From positions 673,001 through 737,000 of the forward strand of contig NC_013851.1 of NCBI RefSeq assembly GCF_000025485.1: a DNA stretch of 64,000 nucleotides, in the 5' to 3' direction. Positions 45,082-54,144 of this stretch are shown piece after piece. The first letter of the stretch is position 1. Every line of letters begins with the position of its first letter. The position numbers were made by a program, and so were the translations under genes. The stretch comes from Allochromatium vinosum DSM 180. Its GTDB lineage: Bacteria; Pseudomonadota; Gammaproteobacteria; Chromatiales; Chromatiaceae. A model generated the notes under the pieces. It ran no database searches. It was not told the DNA's origin and saw nothing but the letters and a program-made list of their open reading frames with translations.

Positions 45082-46881
45082 TCAATCCTCCACGTCATCC
45101 GAACGATTCGCCCTGTCGGTGCGTCGACGGCCACCATGGGGCGGGGATGGTTCGCGGCCCGGATCGTCGTCGGATACCGGCAGGCGCAGACGCCAGGAAC
45201 CATCGGCGGCGATTTCGAGCAGCCGGTCGTAGAAGCGCGGGTCGTCGCCCGGATCGCCCAGCGTGAAATAAGTGATCCCCTGCTGGCGTAGCAGGTTGAG
45301 CAGCTCGCCGAGCGGACATTCGCTCAGGCTGCGGCTGGGATGGTCGAGGAAGACGAAGCGCGGTGCGGCCAGCAGTACGCGCGCGAAGCTCAGTCGCTGC
45401 TGCTCGCCCAGTGACAGCAGATCGCTCCAGTTGCGCTCGGTGTCCAGACCGCCGGCCTTGTTCAGGGCCGGCGTCAGACTCAACGATTCCAGGCTGGCCA
45501 GGATCTTCCAGTCCGGCAGCCAGCGCTCCTGACAGGGACGCAGCAGCACCTCGCGCAGGGTGCCGGGCGGCACATAGGGGCGCTCCGGCAGGAAGAAGAT
45601 GACATCGTGTCCGGGATGCAGGATGCGCCCCGTGCCATGCGGCCACAGATCTGCCGTAGCCCGGAACAGCGCCTTCTCGGCCGCTTCGCTGGTCGAGCGC
45701 ACCAGCAGGCTCACGCCCGCCGGCAGCGACAGACTCAGATCCTCGATCAGGACGCGGCCATCGCGCGGCGAGTGCAGCGTCAGATGCTCGAAGGCGACGC
45801 TGCCGCACTCCTCGCAGAACTCCACGCGCGGCGCCTGTTCCGGGCGCTCCTGATCCATGGCCTCACGCAGGGCATTGAGCCGCGCGACCACGGCCGTGTA
45901 GTTCGAGATCGACTGGAACTGGGTGACGATCAGCGAGAAGGCGCCGAGCAGATGCGCGAAGGCGACCGCTGACTGAGTGATGACCCCGAACTGGGCCTCG
46001 CCCTGGATGAACAGCGGCGCGACCAGCAGCGCCGGGATGATCTGGATCAGATAGTTGTAGCCGGTGGTGAAGAAACCGAGATTGCGATTGACCTCGATGA
46101 TGCGCTGGAAGTTGGCCGTCAACTGGTTCAGGCGGTCGCGCAGCCGGGCGTTCAACCGTTCCTCGCGCCGCAGCAGGGCCACGGATTCGGCGTTCTCGCG
46201 TACATGGACCAGACGCGCGCGGAAGTTGGCCTCGCGGTCGAGCTGATCGTAATTGAGCCTGACCAGCGGTTTGCCGAGATAGATGGTCAGGATCGAGCCA
46301 AGGATGGAGTAGGCGACCGCGACCACGAACAACAGCGGGCTGATGGTCCAGAGCACGCCGGAGAAGGCGACCACCGTGAAGCTTGCATTGAGGAACATCA
46401 GGGTGAAGGAGAGGGTGGTCGCCGTGAGCGCGCGGATGTCCTCGGAGATGCGCTGATCGGGGTTGGGCAGCTCGCCGGCTGAATGCAGTCTGAAATAGGT
46501 CCGCTCGTCGAGATAGCGGTCGATGGCGCGCTCGGTGAGCCACTTGCGCCACAGCAGCCCCAGGCGTTCCTCGGTGTAGCGGTAGATGACGGCGACCACG
46601 GTCGAGATGCCCAGGACGAAGATGAACAGCAGGGCGTAATGGACGAATCCGCCCATGTCCTGGTTCTCGATCGCGGTCATGAAGTCGCGGTTGACGTAGC
46701 TGTTGATGACGTTCAGTCCATTGATCGCGAACAGGAACAGGATGAGCAGCACGAACAGCGCCTTGGCCCTGCCGCCGACCTCTGAGGCGCCGAGCTGTTG
46801 CAGCATGCGCACGAAGCGGTTCCAGATGGCCGGTGTGATCGGCACCTTGAGGGCGTTCAGGAGAGACCAGGGGAAGCGCAT
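45082..46881 (-). CDS. SbmA/ABCD-type ABC protein with degenerate ATPase domain
   Basis: A 599-residue ABC half-transporter of the ABC_membrane_2/SbmA_BacA class. Membrane helices fill residues about 30-320. They include the class signatures LLWRKWLTERAIDRYLDERTYFRL and NPDQRISEDIRAL. The nucleotide-binding domain at about 390-570 keeps the C-loop (LLSLGEQQRLSFARVLL) but has lost the rest. The P-loop position reads RSTSEAAEKAL instead of G-x-x-G-x-G-K-S. Walker B reads FVFLDHPSRSLSE, with His for the catalytic Glu. The switch His is Asp in TLGDPGDD. It is therefore unlikely to hydrolyse ATP by itself. True SbmA proteins lack this domain and run on protons. It is cotranscribed with the GH1 glucosidase. 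Cargo is unknown; a glucan fragment or peptide is possible. Confidence 0.86.
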   Translation of the reverse strand: MRFPWSLLNALKVPITPAIWNRFVRMLQQLGASEVGGRAKALFVLLILFLFAINGLNVINSYVNRDFMTAIENQDMGGFVHYALLFIFVLGISTVVAVIYRYTEERLGLLWRKWLTERAIDRYLDERTYFRLHSAGELPNPDQRISEDIRALTATTLSFTLMFLNASFTVVAFSGVLWTISPLLFVVAVAYSILGSILTIYLGKPLVRLNYDQLDREANFRARLVHVRENAESVALLRREERLNARLRDRLNQLTANFQRIIEVNRNLGFFTTGYNYLIQIIPALLVAPLFIQGEAQFGVITQSAVAFAHLLGAFSLIVTQFQSISNYTAVVARLNALREAMDQERPEQAPRVEFCEECGSVAFEHLTLHSPRDGRVLIEDLSLSLPAGVSLLVRSTSEAAEKALFRATADLWPHGTGRILHPGHDVIFFLPERPYVPPGTLREVLLRPCQERWLPDWKILASLESLSLTPALNKAGGLDTERNWSDLLSLGEQQRLSFARVLLAAPRFVFLDHPSRSLSECPLGELLNLLRQQGITYFTLGDPGDDPRFYDRLLEIAADGSWRLRLPVSDDDPGREPSPPHGGRRRTDRANRSDDVED

Positions 46882-47069
46882 CGCGGCGGTCGGTCTTGAC
46901 AGGGGTTGAGGTGGGTTTGGGCATCGGTCGGAGCGATGCGTCCATCGGATGACTTTGGGCCGCGCGCAGTATAGCCTAGCGCCCGTATTGCCGAGAGTCA
47001 TTCTGCCGCCCCCCGGAGCGCGGTGCGGGCGGGTTTCGGGCTCGTGCCCCTTCGCCGAGGAGCGACCGC
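46882..47069. promoter_or_regulatory. Divergent promoter region of the glucan-utilisation genes
   Basis: A 188-base gap between the minus-strand ABC-GH1 operon and the plus-strand glycosidase-GH94 operon. A TATACT (minus strand, 46968-46973) is a good -10 for the ABC gene; I find no clear -35. GAGGAG precedes the plus-strand ATG at 47070. Shared control of both operons is likely from the layout. Confidence 0.4.
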
Positions 47070-50000
47070 ATGCACATCCTGGATCTGGACGATTTCAGCG
47101 ACCTCTCTGTCTGGTCCAGCGTCGTTTCGGGGCAGGCGCGTCTCGATCTGGCCGCCGACGCCGGGCCGGAAGGCGAGGGCGGGGCCATGCGGCTGGACTT
47201 CGATTTCGGCGAGGGCGGCGGCTTCGTGGTCGCGCGCCGGACAGTGCGTCTGACACTACCGGACAGCTTCGCGATTCTGCTCCGGGTACGCGCCGAAGCG
47301 CCTGCCAATGCCTTCGAGTTCAAACTGATCGACCCGAGCGGCGAGAACGTCTGGCGCTTTCGCGATGAATCCTTCGACTTCGATTCGGACTGGCGCGCGC
47401 TGCGGATCGGCAGCCGTGCGATGGCCTTTGGCTGGGGGCCGGCCGGTGGCGGCGCACCGACACAGGTCGGCGCTGTCGAGATCGCCATCACGGCTGGGCC
47501 GGGTGGGCGCGGGTGTCTGTGGATCGCTGATCTGCGGATCGAGGATCGCACGCCATCCCAACCGCCCGCGATCCGCGCTTCCAGCGAACGGCCGGGGCAG
47601 GGCGCGGCCTGTATCCTGGACGGCCGATCCGACACGGCCTGGCGTCCCGCGCAACGGCCGGCCTGGGTCGAGCTGGATTGCCATGAACCGTGCGATTACA
47701 GCGCCCTGATGCTGCACTGGGACTCGCCTGAGCCGCGCACCTTCGAGATCCTGGCGGGCGACGACGGTGCGCACTGGACCCGTCTTCAGGCCGTCTCCAG
47801 TGCGCGCGGCCAGCGCAACACGGTCTATCTGCCCGAGGGGTGCTCGCGCTTCCTGCGGCTCGCTCTGGCGGGCGGGGAGGGCGATCCGGTTCCGGGTCTG
47901 GTCGGCCTGGAACTGAAGCCCGAGACCTTTGCCCGCTCCATTGAGGACTTCGTTCACCGTCTGGCCGAGCAGGCACCGCGCGGCCGGTATCCGCGCTGGC
48001 TCTATCGCGAACAGACCTACTGGACGCCGATCGATATCCCCGACGGCACGGTGCCGGCGCTGTTCAACGAAGAGGGGCTGATCGAGGTCTGGCGTGCCGG
48101 TCCGGCGATCGAGCCGTTGCTGAGCGTCCAGGGCGAGCGGCTGACCTGGGCCGACTGCACCGTCGAGCCGTCGCTGCTCCAGCCGCCGCTGCCGATTCCA
48201 CGCTCGACCTGGAGTACGGAGGGACGGCGCTTCGAGACGCTCGCCTTTGCCCACGGAGCGCCGGGGCGGGTCTGGCTCTTCATCCGCTATCGGCTGGAGA
48301 ACCTGGGTACGGCTCCGCTGAACGCGACGCTCCAGATCGCGATCCGTCCCGTGCAGGTTTCACCGCCCTGGCAGGGTTACAGGGACATCGGCGGTGTGGC
48401 GCGGATCGACCGGATCGCCTGGGAGCAGGGCGACGTGCGGGTCGATGGCCGGCTGGCTCTGGTTCCGCTCTCGACGCCGACCGGCTTCGGGGCCATGGCC
48501 TTCGACACCGAGGCGATCGATGAACCCGTTGCCGCCGTCGCTTCGTCCAAGACCGCTGCGGTCGAGGATGGACTCGGTCTGGCCTCGGCGGCGCTGCGCT
48601 TCGATCTGGACGTGGCGCCGGGTGCGCATCGGGAGATCTGGCTCGCCGCTCCGCTCGGTGAGCACGAGGACGCCCATCCCCGCGAGCTGGCCGGTGCGGC
48701 CGGTGCGGTCGAGTCGCACCTGAAGGCGGCGCTCGACCAATGGTCGCAGCGACTCGGGGCCGTCGAGCTGCACCTGCCGGAGATCGCGCGCGACGCTTGG
48801 GAGGGCTGCCAGGGGGCGCTCGCCCATATCCTGATCAATCGCGACGGTCCCGCGCTCCAGCCCGGACCGCGCCGTTATACGCGCTCCTGGATACGCGATG
48901 GCGCGACCATGGGAGCGGCGCTGCGGCGATTCGGTCTCAAGGGCGAGGCCGTCGACTTCATCGACTGGTATGCCGGGTTCCAGGCCGAGGACGGCAAGGT
49001 GCCCTGCTGCGTCGACCGTCAGGGCGTCGACTGGCTGCCCGAGCACGACAGCCCTGGTCAGTTCATCTTCGCCGTCGCCGATGCCTGGCGTTTCGGGGCG
49101 GATCGGGCGCGTCTGGAGGCGCTGTGGCCGGCGGTGTGTCGGGCCGTCGATTATCTGGAACGATTGCGGACCGAGCGGCTGACGCCGCCCTATCAGGAAC
49201 CCGAGCGTCGCGCCTGTCTGGGGCTGCTGCCGGAGTCGGTGAGTCATGAGGGCTATCTGGCCCATCCGGTCCATGCCTATTGGGACGACTTCTGGGCGCT
49301 GCGCGGACTCAAGGATGCCGCTGAGCTGGCCGAGGCGCTGGGCGACGGCGAGCGTGCCGGGCACTTCGCCCGTCTGCGCGATGCGTTCAGTGCGGCCCTC
49401 TATGTCTCCCTGGATCGGGTCATGGAGGAACGCGGCATCGATTTCCTGCCCGGATCGGTCGAATGGGCCGACCACGACCCCACGGCGACCGCCAATGCCC
49501 TGACCCTGATCGACGAGTCCCACCGGTTGCCGGTAGCGGCCATGCAGCGCACTTTCGATCAGTTCATGCAGCGATTCCGCGCTGTCCATGGGTCGGACCC
49601 TGTGCCCTGGACCAACTACAGTGCCTATGAAATCCGCATCGCGGGCGCCCTGATCCGGCTCGGACGGCGCGCGGAGGCGCATGAGCTGCTGCGGTGCTAT
49701 CTGGCCGAGCGCCGGCCGGCAGTCTGGAACCAGTGGCCCGAGATCACCTGGCGCGATCCCAGGTCGCCCGGTCATCAGGGCGATCTGCCGCATGCCTGGA
49801 TCGGGGCCGAATACTGTCTGGTGTTCCGCGATCTCTTCGTTTACGAGCGCGGGGCGGATCGCTCGCTGGTGATCGGCGCCGGTCTGCCGGTCGAGTGGCT
49901 GGCGGCGGGTGAGATCCGGGTGCGTCGCCTGCCGACGTCCTACGGCCGGCTCGATCTGGACATCGCGCGCTTCGACGGCGGCGCGGTGCAGATGCGGGTT

Positions 50001-50159
50001 GGCGGTGAGTTGCGGCTTCCGCCCGGTGGTCTGTGGGTGGCACCGCCGCTGCCGGGTCCGCTGACGCGCGTCGAGATCGACGGCGAGCCGAGCCGCGACT
50101 TCAATGCCACCGAGGCGCATCTAACGACGCTTCCGGCTGAGATCGTACTGGTCGGTTGA
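47070..50159 (+). CDS. Discoidin (F5/8 type C) plus six-hairpin glycosidase-like protein
   Basis: A 1029-residue cytoplasmic-looking protein without a signal peptide. An N-terminal beta-sandwich at about 1-150 is followed by a discoidin/CBM32-like domain at about 155-290 (IRASSERPGQGAACILDGRSDTAW, WVELDCHEPCDYSALML). A beta-linker domain lies at about 290-560. The C-terminal half is an alpha/alpha six-hairpin glycosidase module at about 570-960, with RRYTRSWIRDGATMGAALRRFG, an acidic W-x-D element in GSVEWADHDPTATANAL, and NQWPEITW. The latter family includes amylo-alpha-1,6-glucosidase- and GH94/GH65-like clans. The catalytic residues cannot be assigned with certainty. It overlaps the GH94 frame and shares its transcript, pointing to a joint role on a beta-glucan. 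Confidence 0.74.
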   Translation: MHILDLDDFSDLSVWSSVVSGQARLDLAADAGPEGEGGAMRLDFDFGEGGGFVVARRTVRLTLPDSFAILLRVRAEAPANAFEFKLIDPSGENVWRFRDESFDFDSDWRALRIGSRAMAFGWGPAGGGAPTQVGAVEIAITAGPGGRGCLWIADLRIEDRTPSQPPAIRASSERPGQGAACILDGRSDTAWRPAQRPAWVELDCHEPCDYSALMLHWDSPEPRTFEILAGDDGAHWTRLQAVSSARGQRNTVYLPEGCSRFLRLALAGGEGDPVPGLVGLELKPETFARSIEDFVHRLAEQAPRGRYPRWLYREQTYWTPIDIPDGTVPALFNEEGLIEVWRAGPAIEPLLSVQGERLTWADCTVEPSLLQPPLPIPRSTWSTEGRRFETLAFAHGAPGRVWLFIRYRLENLGTAPLNATLQIAIRPVQVSPPWQGYRDIGGVARIDRIAWEQGDVRVDGRLALVPLSTPTGFGAMAFDTEAIDEPVAAVASSKTAAVEDGLGLASAALRFDLDVAPGAHREIWLAAPLGEHEDAHPRELAGAAGAVESHLKAALDQWSQRLGAVELHLPEIARDAWEGCQGALAHILINRDGPALQPGPRRYTRSWIRDGATMGAALRRFGLKGEAVDFIDWYAGFQAEDGKVPCCVDRQGVDWLPEHDSPGQFIFAVADAWRFGADRARLEALWPAVCRAVDYLERLRTERLTPPYQEPERRACLGLLPESVSHEGYLAHPVHAYWDDFWALRGLKDAAELAEALGDGERAGHFARLRDAFSAALYVSLDRVMEERGIDFLPGSVEWADHDPTATANALTLIDESHRLPVAAMQRTFDQFMQRFRAVHGSDPVPWTNYSAYEIRIAGALIRLGRRAEAHELLRCYLAERRPAVWNQWPEITWRDPRSPGHQGDLPHAWIGAEYCLVFRDLFVYERGADRSLVIGAGLPVEWLAAGEIRVRRLPTSYGRLDLDIARFDGGAVQMRVGGELRLPPGGLWVAPPLPGPLTRVEIDGEPSRDFNATEAHLTTLPAEIVLVG

Positions 50160-50182
50160 GCCACGAGAACAGAGACATCGAC

Positions 50183-53100
50183 ATGCAACAGTTTTTCGAT
50201 CCGCACGGCCCCGAGTCGAGTCTGCATCGACTGAGCAACGGTTCGCTCGAAGCCCTGATCTCGGAGTCAGGCGCCGGTCAACTGCGCTGGAACGGACTGG
50301 CGCTCACGCGCTGGCATGCCGATCCGGTCGAGGACGATCTTGGGAGTCTGCTCTATGTCCGGGATCTGGATTCGGGCGCGGTCTGGTCGCTTGGCTATCA
50401 GCCGACGCGCGTCGAGCCGCGTGTCTATCGCGTCGGCTGTCAGGATGACCGTTTCCGGCTCGAACGCGAGGATCAGGGCATCGCCCTGCGGCTCGATCTG
50501 AGTCTGGATGCGACCAGGGATCTGGAGCGGCGATGTGTGCGGCTGACCAATGTCTCGGACCGGGCGCGCCGGATCGAGCTGACCAGCTATCTGGAGGTGG
50601 TGCTCTTTCCCTCCGAGGCCGATGCGGCCCATCCGGCGTTCGCCAAACTCTTCGTTCAGACCGAGCGGGATGCGTCTACGGGGGCGCTGCTCGCCCGCCG
50701 TCGTCCGCGCGGTCAGGGTGAGTCCTGGCCCTGGATGATCCATGCGCTGCTCGGCGCCGAGGCCGTGCAATGGGAGACCGATCGCGCCCGTTTCATCGGA
50801 CGAGGCCGGAATCGAACGCGTCCGGCCGCACTGTTCGGTTCGGCCCCGGAGGCCGGTTCGCTGTCCGGCCGTCTGGGGAATGTGCTCGACCCCATCCTCT
50901 CACTGCGTACAGTGATTGAGTTGCAACCCGGTGCCGGTAGCGAGCTGACCTGGATCACGGGCGCGGCGCCCGACCGCGCGGCGGCGCTGGCGCTTCTGGA
51001 TGGCGAGTCGCTGAAGACATCCGTATCGGCCTCATCGCTGTCCACTGACGATGAGGCGCCGGCCAGTCGCGACGCCGACGACGAACTGGCCGAATCGACT
51101 CAGGATCTACGCTTCTTCAACGGCTACGGCGGTTTCTCCGCAGACGGGCGTCGCTATGAAATCCAGTTGCCGTATCAAGGATCAGCCGGCCATCGCCGCC
51201 CGCCCCAGCCCTGGATCAATGTCATCGCCAATCCGGATTTCGGCTGTCTGGTGAGTGAGTCCGGCGCGGGCTATACCTGGTCGCGCAACAGTCAGGCCAA
51301 CCGGCTCACCCCCTGGTTCAACGATCCGGTCGGCGATCCGCACGGCGAGGCGCTCTATGTGCGCGACGAGGCGACCGGCGAATCCTGGTCGCCGCTGCCC
51401 GGACCGCGTCCGGCGCCCGCCGGCTATCGGGTGACGCATGGGCTGGGCTTCACGCGCTTTGCGCTCCAGTACGCCGGGCTGGAGCAGGAAACGACCCTCT
51501 TCGTGCCGCGCCATGATCCGCTGCGTGTCCTCAGGCTGCGCCTGACCAACCCCGGCGCCGGCACACGGCGCCTGTCGCTGTTGGGCTATCAGCGTCTGGT
51601 CATGGGCCAGCAGCCGTCGTCGGGCAGCGCCATCGTCACGGCGATCGAGCCTGCGTCGGGGCTGTTGCGCGCGATCAATCCAGAAGCGGGCGATTTTGCC
51701 GGCGGCATCGTCTTCGCCACGGCGATCGTCTCGGGCGGCGCGGTCATCGAGCGCGATTTCACCACCGACCGCCTGTCGGTCATCGGCCGTCATCGCGATC
51801 TCGCCGACCCCGTGGCGCTGGAGCCGGGCCGACGGCTCGACGGGCGTCAGGGCGAAGTGCGTGATCCCTGTTTCGCGCAGCGGCTTCGGGTGAGTCTCGA
51901 ACCGGGCGCGACCCTGGTCTGCGACTGGCTGCTCGGCGAGGCGATGAGCGAGACGCAACTGGGCGATCTGCTGCAAGGCTACGCCGATCCGGCGGCCATC
52001 GGCGCGGCCTTCGATGAAGCCGTCGCATTCTGGGACGATCTGGTCTCGCACGTCCAGGTCGAGACGCCCGAACCGGCCATCGATCTGATGCTCAACGGCT
52101 GGTTGCTCTATCAGAACCTCGGCTGTCGGATCTGGGCGCGTTCGGCTTTCTATCAGTCCGGCGGGGCTTACGGCTATCGTGACCAACTTCAGGACGCCGC
52201 CGCGCTCGCCGCCATCCGCCCGGACATCACGCGCGCCCAGATCCTGCTGCACGCGGCGCATCAGTTCGTCGAGGGCGACGTGCTGCACTGGTGGCATCCG
52301 GCGCCGCTCGAACGCGGACTGCGCACCCGCTTCTCGGACGATCTGCTCTGGTTGCCCTTTGTCCTCGCACACTATGTCCGGATGACGGGCGATGTCGGCC
52401 TGCTGGACGAGATTCAGCCCTATCTGGCCGCGCCCGAGCTGGCGCCGGGGCAGGATGAAAACTATCTGACCCCAGTGCTCAGCGGCGAGTCGGGCGATCT
52501 CTACGACCATGGCTGTCGCGCCATCGACCGTTCGCTGACGCGCGGTGTGCATGGTCTGCCGCTCATGGGCACGGGCGACTGGAACGACGGCATGAACCGG
52601 ATCGGGCGTGCCGGACACGGCGAGAGCGTCTGGATGGGGTTTTTTCTGTACCGGGTGCTGAGCGACTTTCTGCCGTTGTGCGAGCGGCGCGGCGATCAGG
52701 CGCGCCTCGACCGCTATCGTGCCTGTCAAGCCGAGCTGGAACGCGCCCTGGAGACCAGCGGTTGGGATGGCGACTGGTACCGTCGCGCCTACTATGACGA
52801 CGGCACGCCGCTCGGCTCGGCGGCCGACGCGGAATGCCGCATCGACGCCCTGGCGCAGGCCTGGGCGGCACTCTCAGGCGCGGTGCCGCGCGCGCGCGCC
52901 GAGCAGGCGCTGGATAGCCTGGAACGCCATCTGGCCAGCGAGCCGGACCGGCTGATCCGACTGCTGACACCGCCCTTCGTCGACACCCCGCACGATCCCG
53001 GTTACATCAAGGGCTATGTCGCCGGTGTGCGCGAGAACGGCGGCCAATACACCCATGCCGCCTGCTGGGCGGTCGCGGCCATGGCCGAACTGGGACGGCA

Positions 53101-53584
53101 CGAGCAGGCCGCGCCCTGGCTGGCGCGGCTCAGTCCGGTCAGCCATACCCGCACATCCGCAGACGTCCGGCGCTACCGGCTCGAACCCTATGTGGTGGCC
53201 GCCGACGTCTATGGCGAACCGCCGCACGTTGGGCGCGGCGGCTGGAGCTGGTATACGGGTTCGGCGGGCTGGTGGTATCGGGTCGCGCTCGAATCCGTCC
53301 TGGGTCTGCGGATCGAGAACGGCCGCGAGCTGGTCATCCGGCCCTGCATCCCGGCGAGCTGGCCGGGCTTTCGGCTCCGTTACCGTCTGCCGGACGGCGT
53401 GACCGAATGTGAGATCCAGGTGGATAATGGCGACGGCGGCGGGGTCGTCATCGCGGCCAGCCTCGACGACAGGCCTCTGACCATCCAGTCGGGCGCGGCG
53501 CGTGCCGTGCTGCCCGTCGGTCCCGGCCGCCATTCCATCCGGGTGAAGCTCGGTGCCTCGCCCGTTTCCGCTCCAACTCCATAA
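50183..53584 (+). CDS. GH94-family phosphorylase, likely 1,2-beta-oligoglucan type
   Basis: An 1133-residue protein resembling stand-alone GH94 enzymes and the C-terminal half of cyclic beta-1,2-glucan synthase (NdvB). Two related beta-sandwich modules, at about 1-330 and 340-640, share motifs such as GSLEALISESGAGQLRWNG / GCLVSESGAGYTWSRNSQAN and LYVRD. The alpha/alpha barrel follows with AYGYRDQLQDAAAL, the catalytic-Asp motif GTGDWNDGMNRIG (799-802 D-W-N-D), and phosphate-site segments IKGYVAGVRENGGQYTHAA and GGWSWYTGSAGWWYRV. GH94 enzymes split beta-glucosidic links with phosphate to give glucose 1-phosphate. Length near 1100 residues matches 1,2-beta-oligoglucan phosphorylases better than cellobiose phosphorylase (about 800). 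Start: the ATG at 50183; a TTG at 50156 overlaps the upstream gene. Confidence 0.83.
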   Translation: MQQFFDPHGPESSLHRLSNGSLEALISESGAGQLRWNGLALTRWHADPVEDDLGSLLYVRDLDSGAVWSLGYQPTRVEPRVYRVGCQDDRFRLEREDQGIALRLDLSLDATRDLERRCVRLTNVSDRARRIELTSYLEVVLFPSEADAAHPAFAKLFVQTERDASTGALLARRRPRGQGESWPWMIHALLGAEAVQWETDRARFIGRGRNRTRPAALFGSAPEAGSLSGRLGNVLDPILSLRTVIELQPGAGSELTWITGAAPDRAAALALLDGESLKTSVSASSLSTDDEAPASRDADDELAESTQDLRFFNGYGGFSADGRRYEIQLPYQGSAGHRRPPQPWINVIANPDFGCLVSESGAGYTWSRNSQANRLTPWFNDPVGDPHGEALYVRDEATGESWSPLPGPRPAPAGYRVTHGLGFTRFALQYAGLEQETTLFVPRHDPLRVLRLRLTNPGAGTRRLSLLGYQRLVMGQQPSSGSAIVTAIEPASGLLRAINPEAGDFAGGIVFATAIVSGGAVIERDFTTDRLSVIGRHRDLADPVALEPGRRLDGRQGEVRDPCFAQRLRVSLEPGATLVCDWLLGEAMSETQLGDLLQGYADPAAIGAAFDEAVAFWDDLVSHVQVETPEPAIDLMLNGWLLYQNLGCRIWARSAFYQSGGAYGYRDQLQDAAALAAIRPDITRAQILLHAAHQFVEGDVLHWWHPAPLERGLRTRFSDDLLWLPFVLAHYVRMTGDVGLLDEIQPYLAAPELAPGQDENYLTPVLSGESGDLYDHGCRAIDRSLTRGVHGLPLMGTGDWNDGMNRIGRAGHGESVWMGFFLYRVLSDFLPLCERRGDQARLDRYRACQAELERALETSGWDGDWYRRAYYDDGTPLGSAADAECRIDALAQAWAALSGAVPRARAEQALDSLERHLASEPDRLIRLLTPPFVDTPHDPGYIKGYVAGVRENGGQYTHAACWAVAAMAELGRHEQAAPWLARLSPVSHTRTSADVRRYRLEPYVVAADVYGEPPHVGRGGWSWYTGSAGWWYRVALESVLGLRIENGRELVIRPCIPASWPGFRLRYRLPDGVTECEIQVDNGDGGGVVIAASLDDRPLTIQSGAARAVLPVGPGRHSIRVKLGASPVSAPTP

Positions 53585-53593
53585 GGATCGACC

Positions 53594-54136
53594 ATGTCCC
53601 TGACTGCCACACGTGCGCGCCCACTGATTGCCGCTGTCCTCCTGGGCGCGCTGGCTCCAGCCACCACGCTGCGCGCCGATGACATCGAACCCCTGAGCGT
53701 GGCGGTCATCAAGGCCACCACCGGCCTGTGCAAGCGCGGCGAGACCTGCCACACGGATCGCGCCGGCTCCTGGACGCCGAAGAAAGCCATCGCCATCCTC
53801 GCCGTCTCGGTCGCCGAGCAGGCCGATATCGACCTCTATGCCGACATCGAGGTGAGCACCCGGCCCGAGATGTATCAGTGCTCCGGGGACGATTCCAGAG
53901 GCTGCATCTTCCGTGCGAAATACGCCGGACCCGGACTGGTCGACTATGCCGCGACCTCGGGCAGCACCTATGTCGGCTCCAACATCACCAACACCACCAT
54001 CACCTTCCCGTCCGGCTACGGCCTCATGGTCCAGGCCGGCGAACCGATCTACGTCCATCTCGATGTGCGCAACGGCAGCCTCATCGATCTCCAGGTCGAT
54101 CAGGATGCCTGGATCTACTACGTCGAGGCCGACTGA
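53594..54136 (+). CDS. Unknown secreted four-cysteine protein
   Basis: A 180-residue exported protein with a clear Sec signal (LIAAVLLGALAPATTLRA/DD). The mature part is beta-rich, with four Cys in two close pairs (GLCKRGETCHTD and MYQCSGDDSRGCIF), probably two disulfides. A Thr/Asn/Ser-rich segment (STYVGSNITNTTITFPSGYG) and VHLDVRNGSLIDLQVDQD suggest a small beta-sandwich, perhaps a carbohydrate binder. It starts nine bases after the GH94 stop with AAGGA upstream, so it ends that operon. I recognise no family. Confidence 0.72.
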   Translation: MSLTATRARPLIAAVLLGALAPATTLRADDIEPLSVAVIKATTGLCKRGETCHTDRAGSWTPKKAIAILAVSVAEQADIDLYADIEVSTRPEMYQCSGDDSRGCIFRAKYAGPGLVDYAATSGSTYVGSNITNTTITFPSGYGLMVQAGEPIYVHLDVRNGSLIDLQVDQDAWIYYVEAD

Positions 54137-54144
54137 CCCGGCGC

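Noticed and set aside
51182-52729. Open frame of about 515 codons antisense to the GH94 gene
   Set aside because: No recognisable motif and composition typical of an antisense shadow; the GH94 frame is complete.
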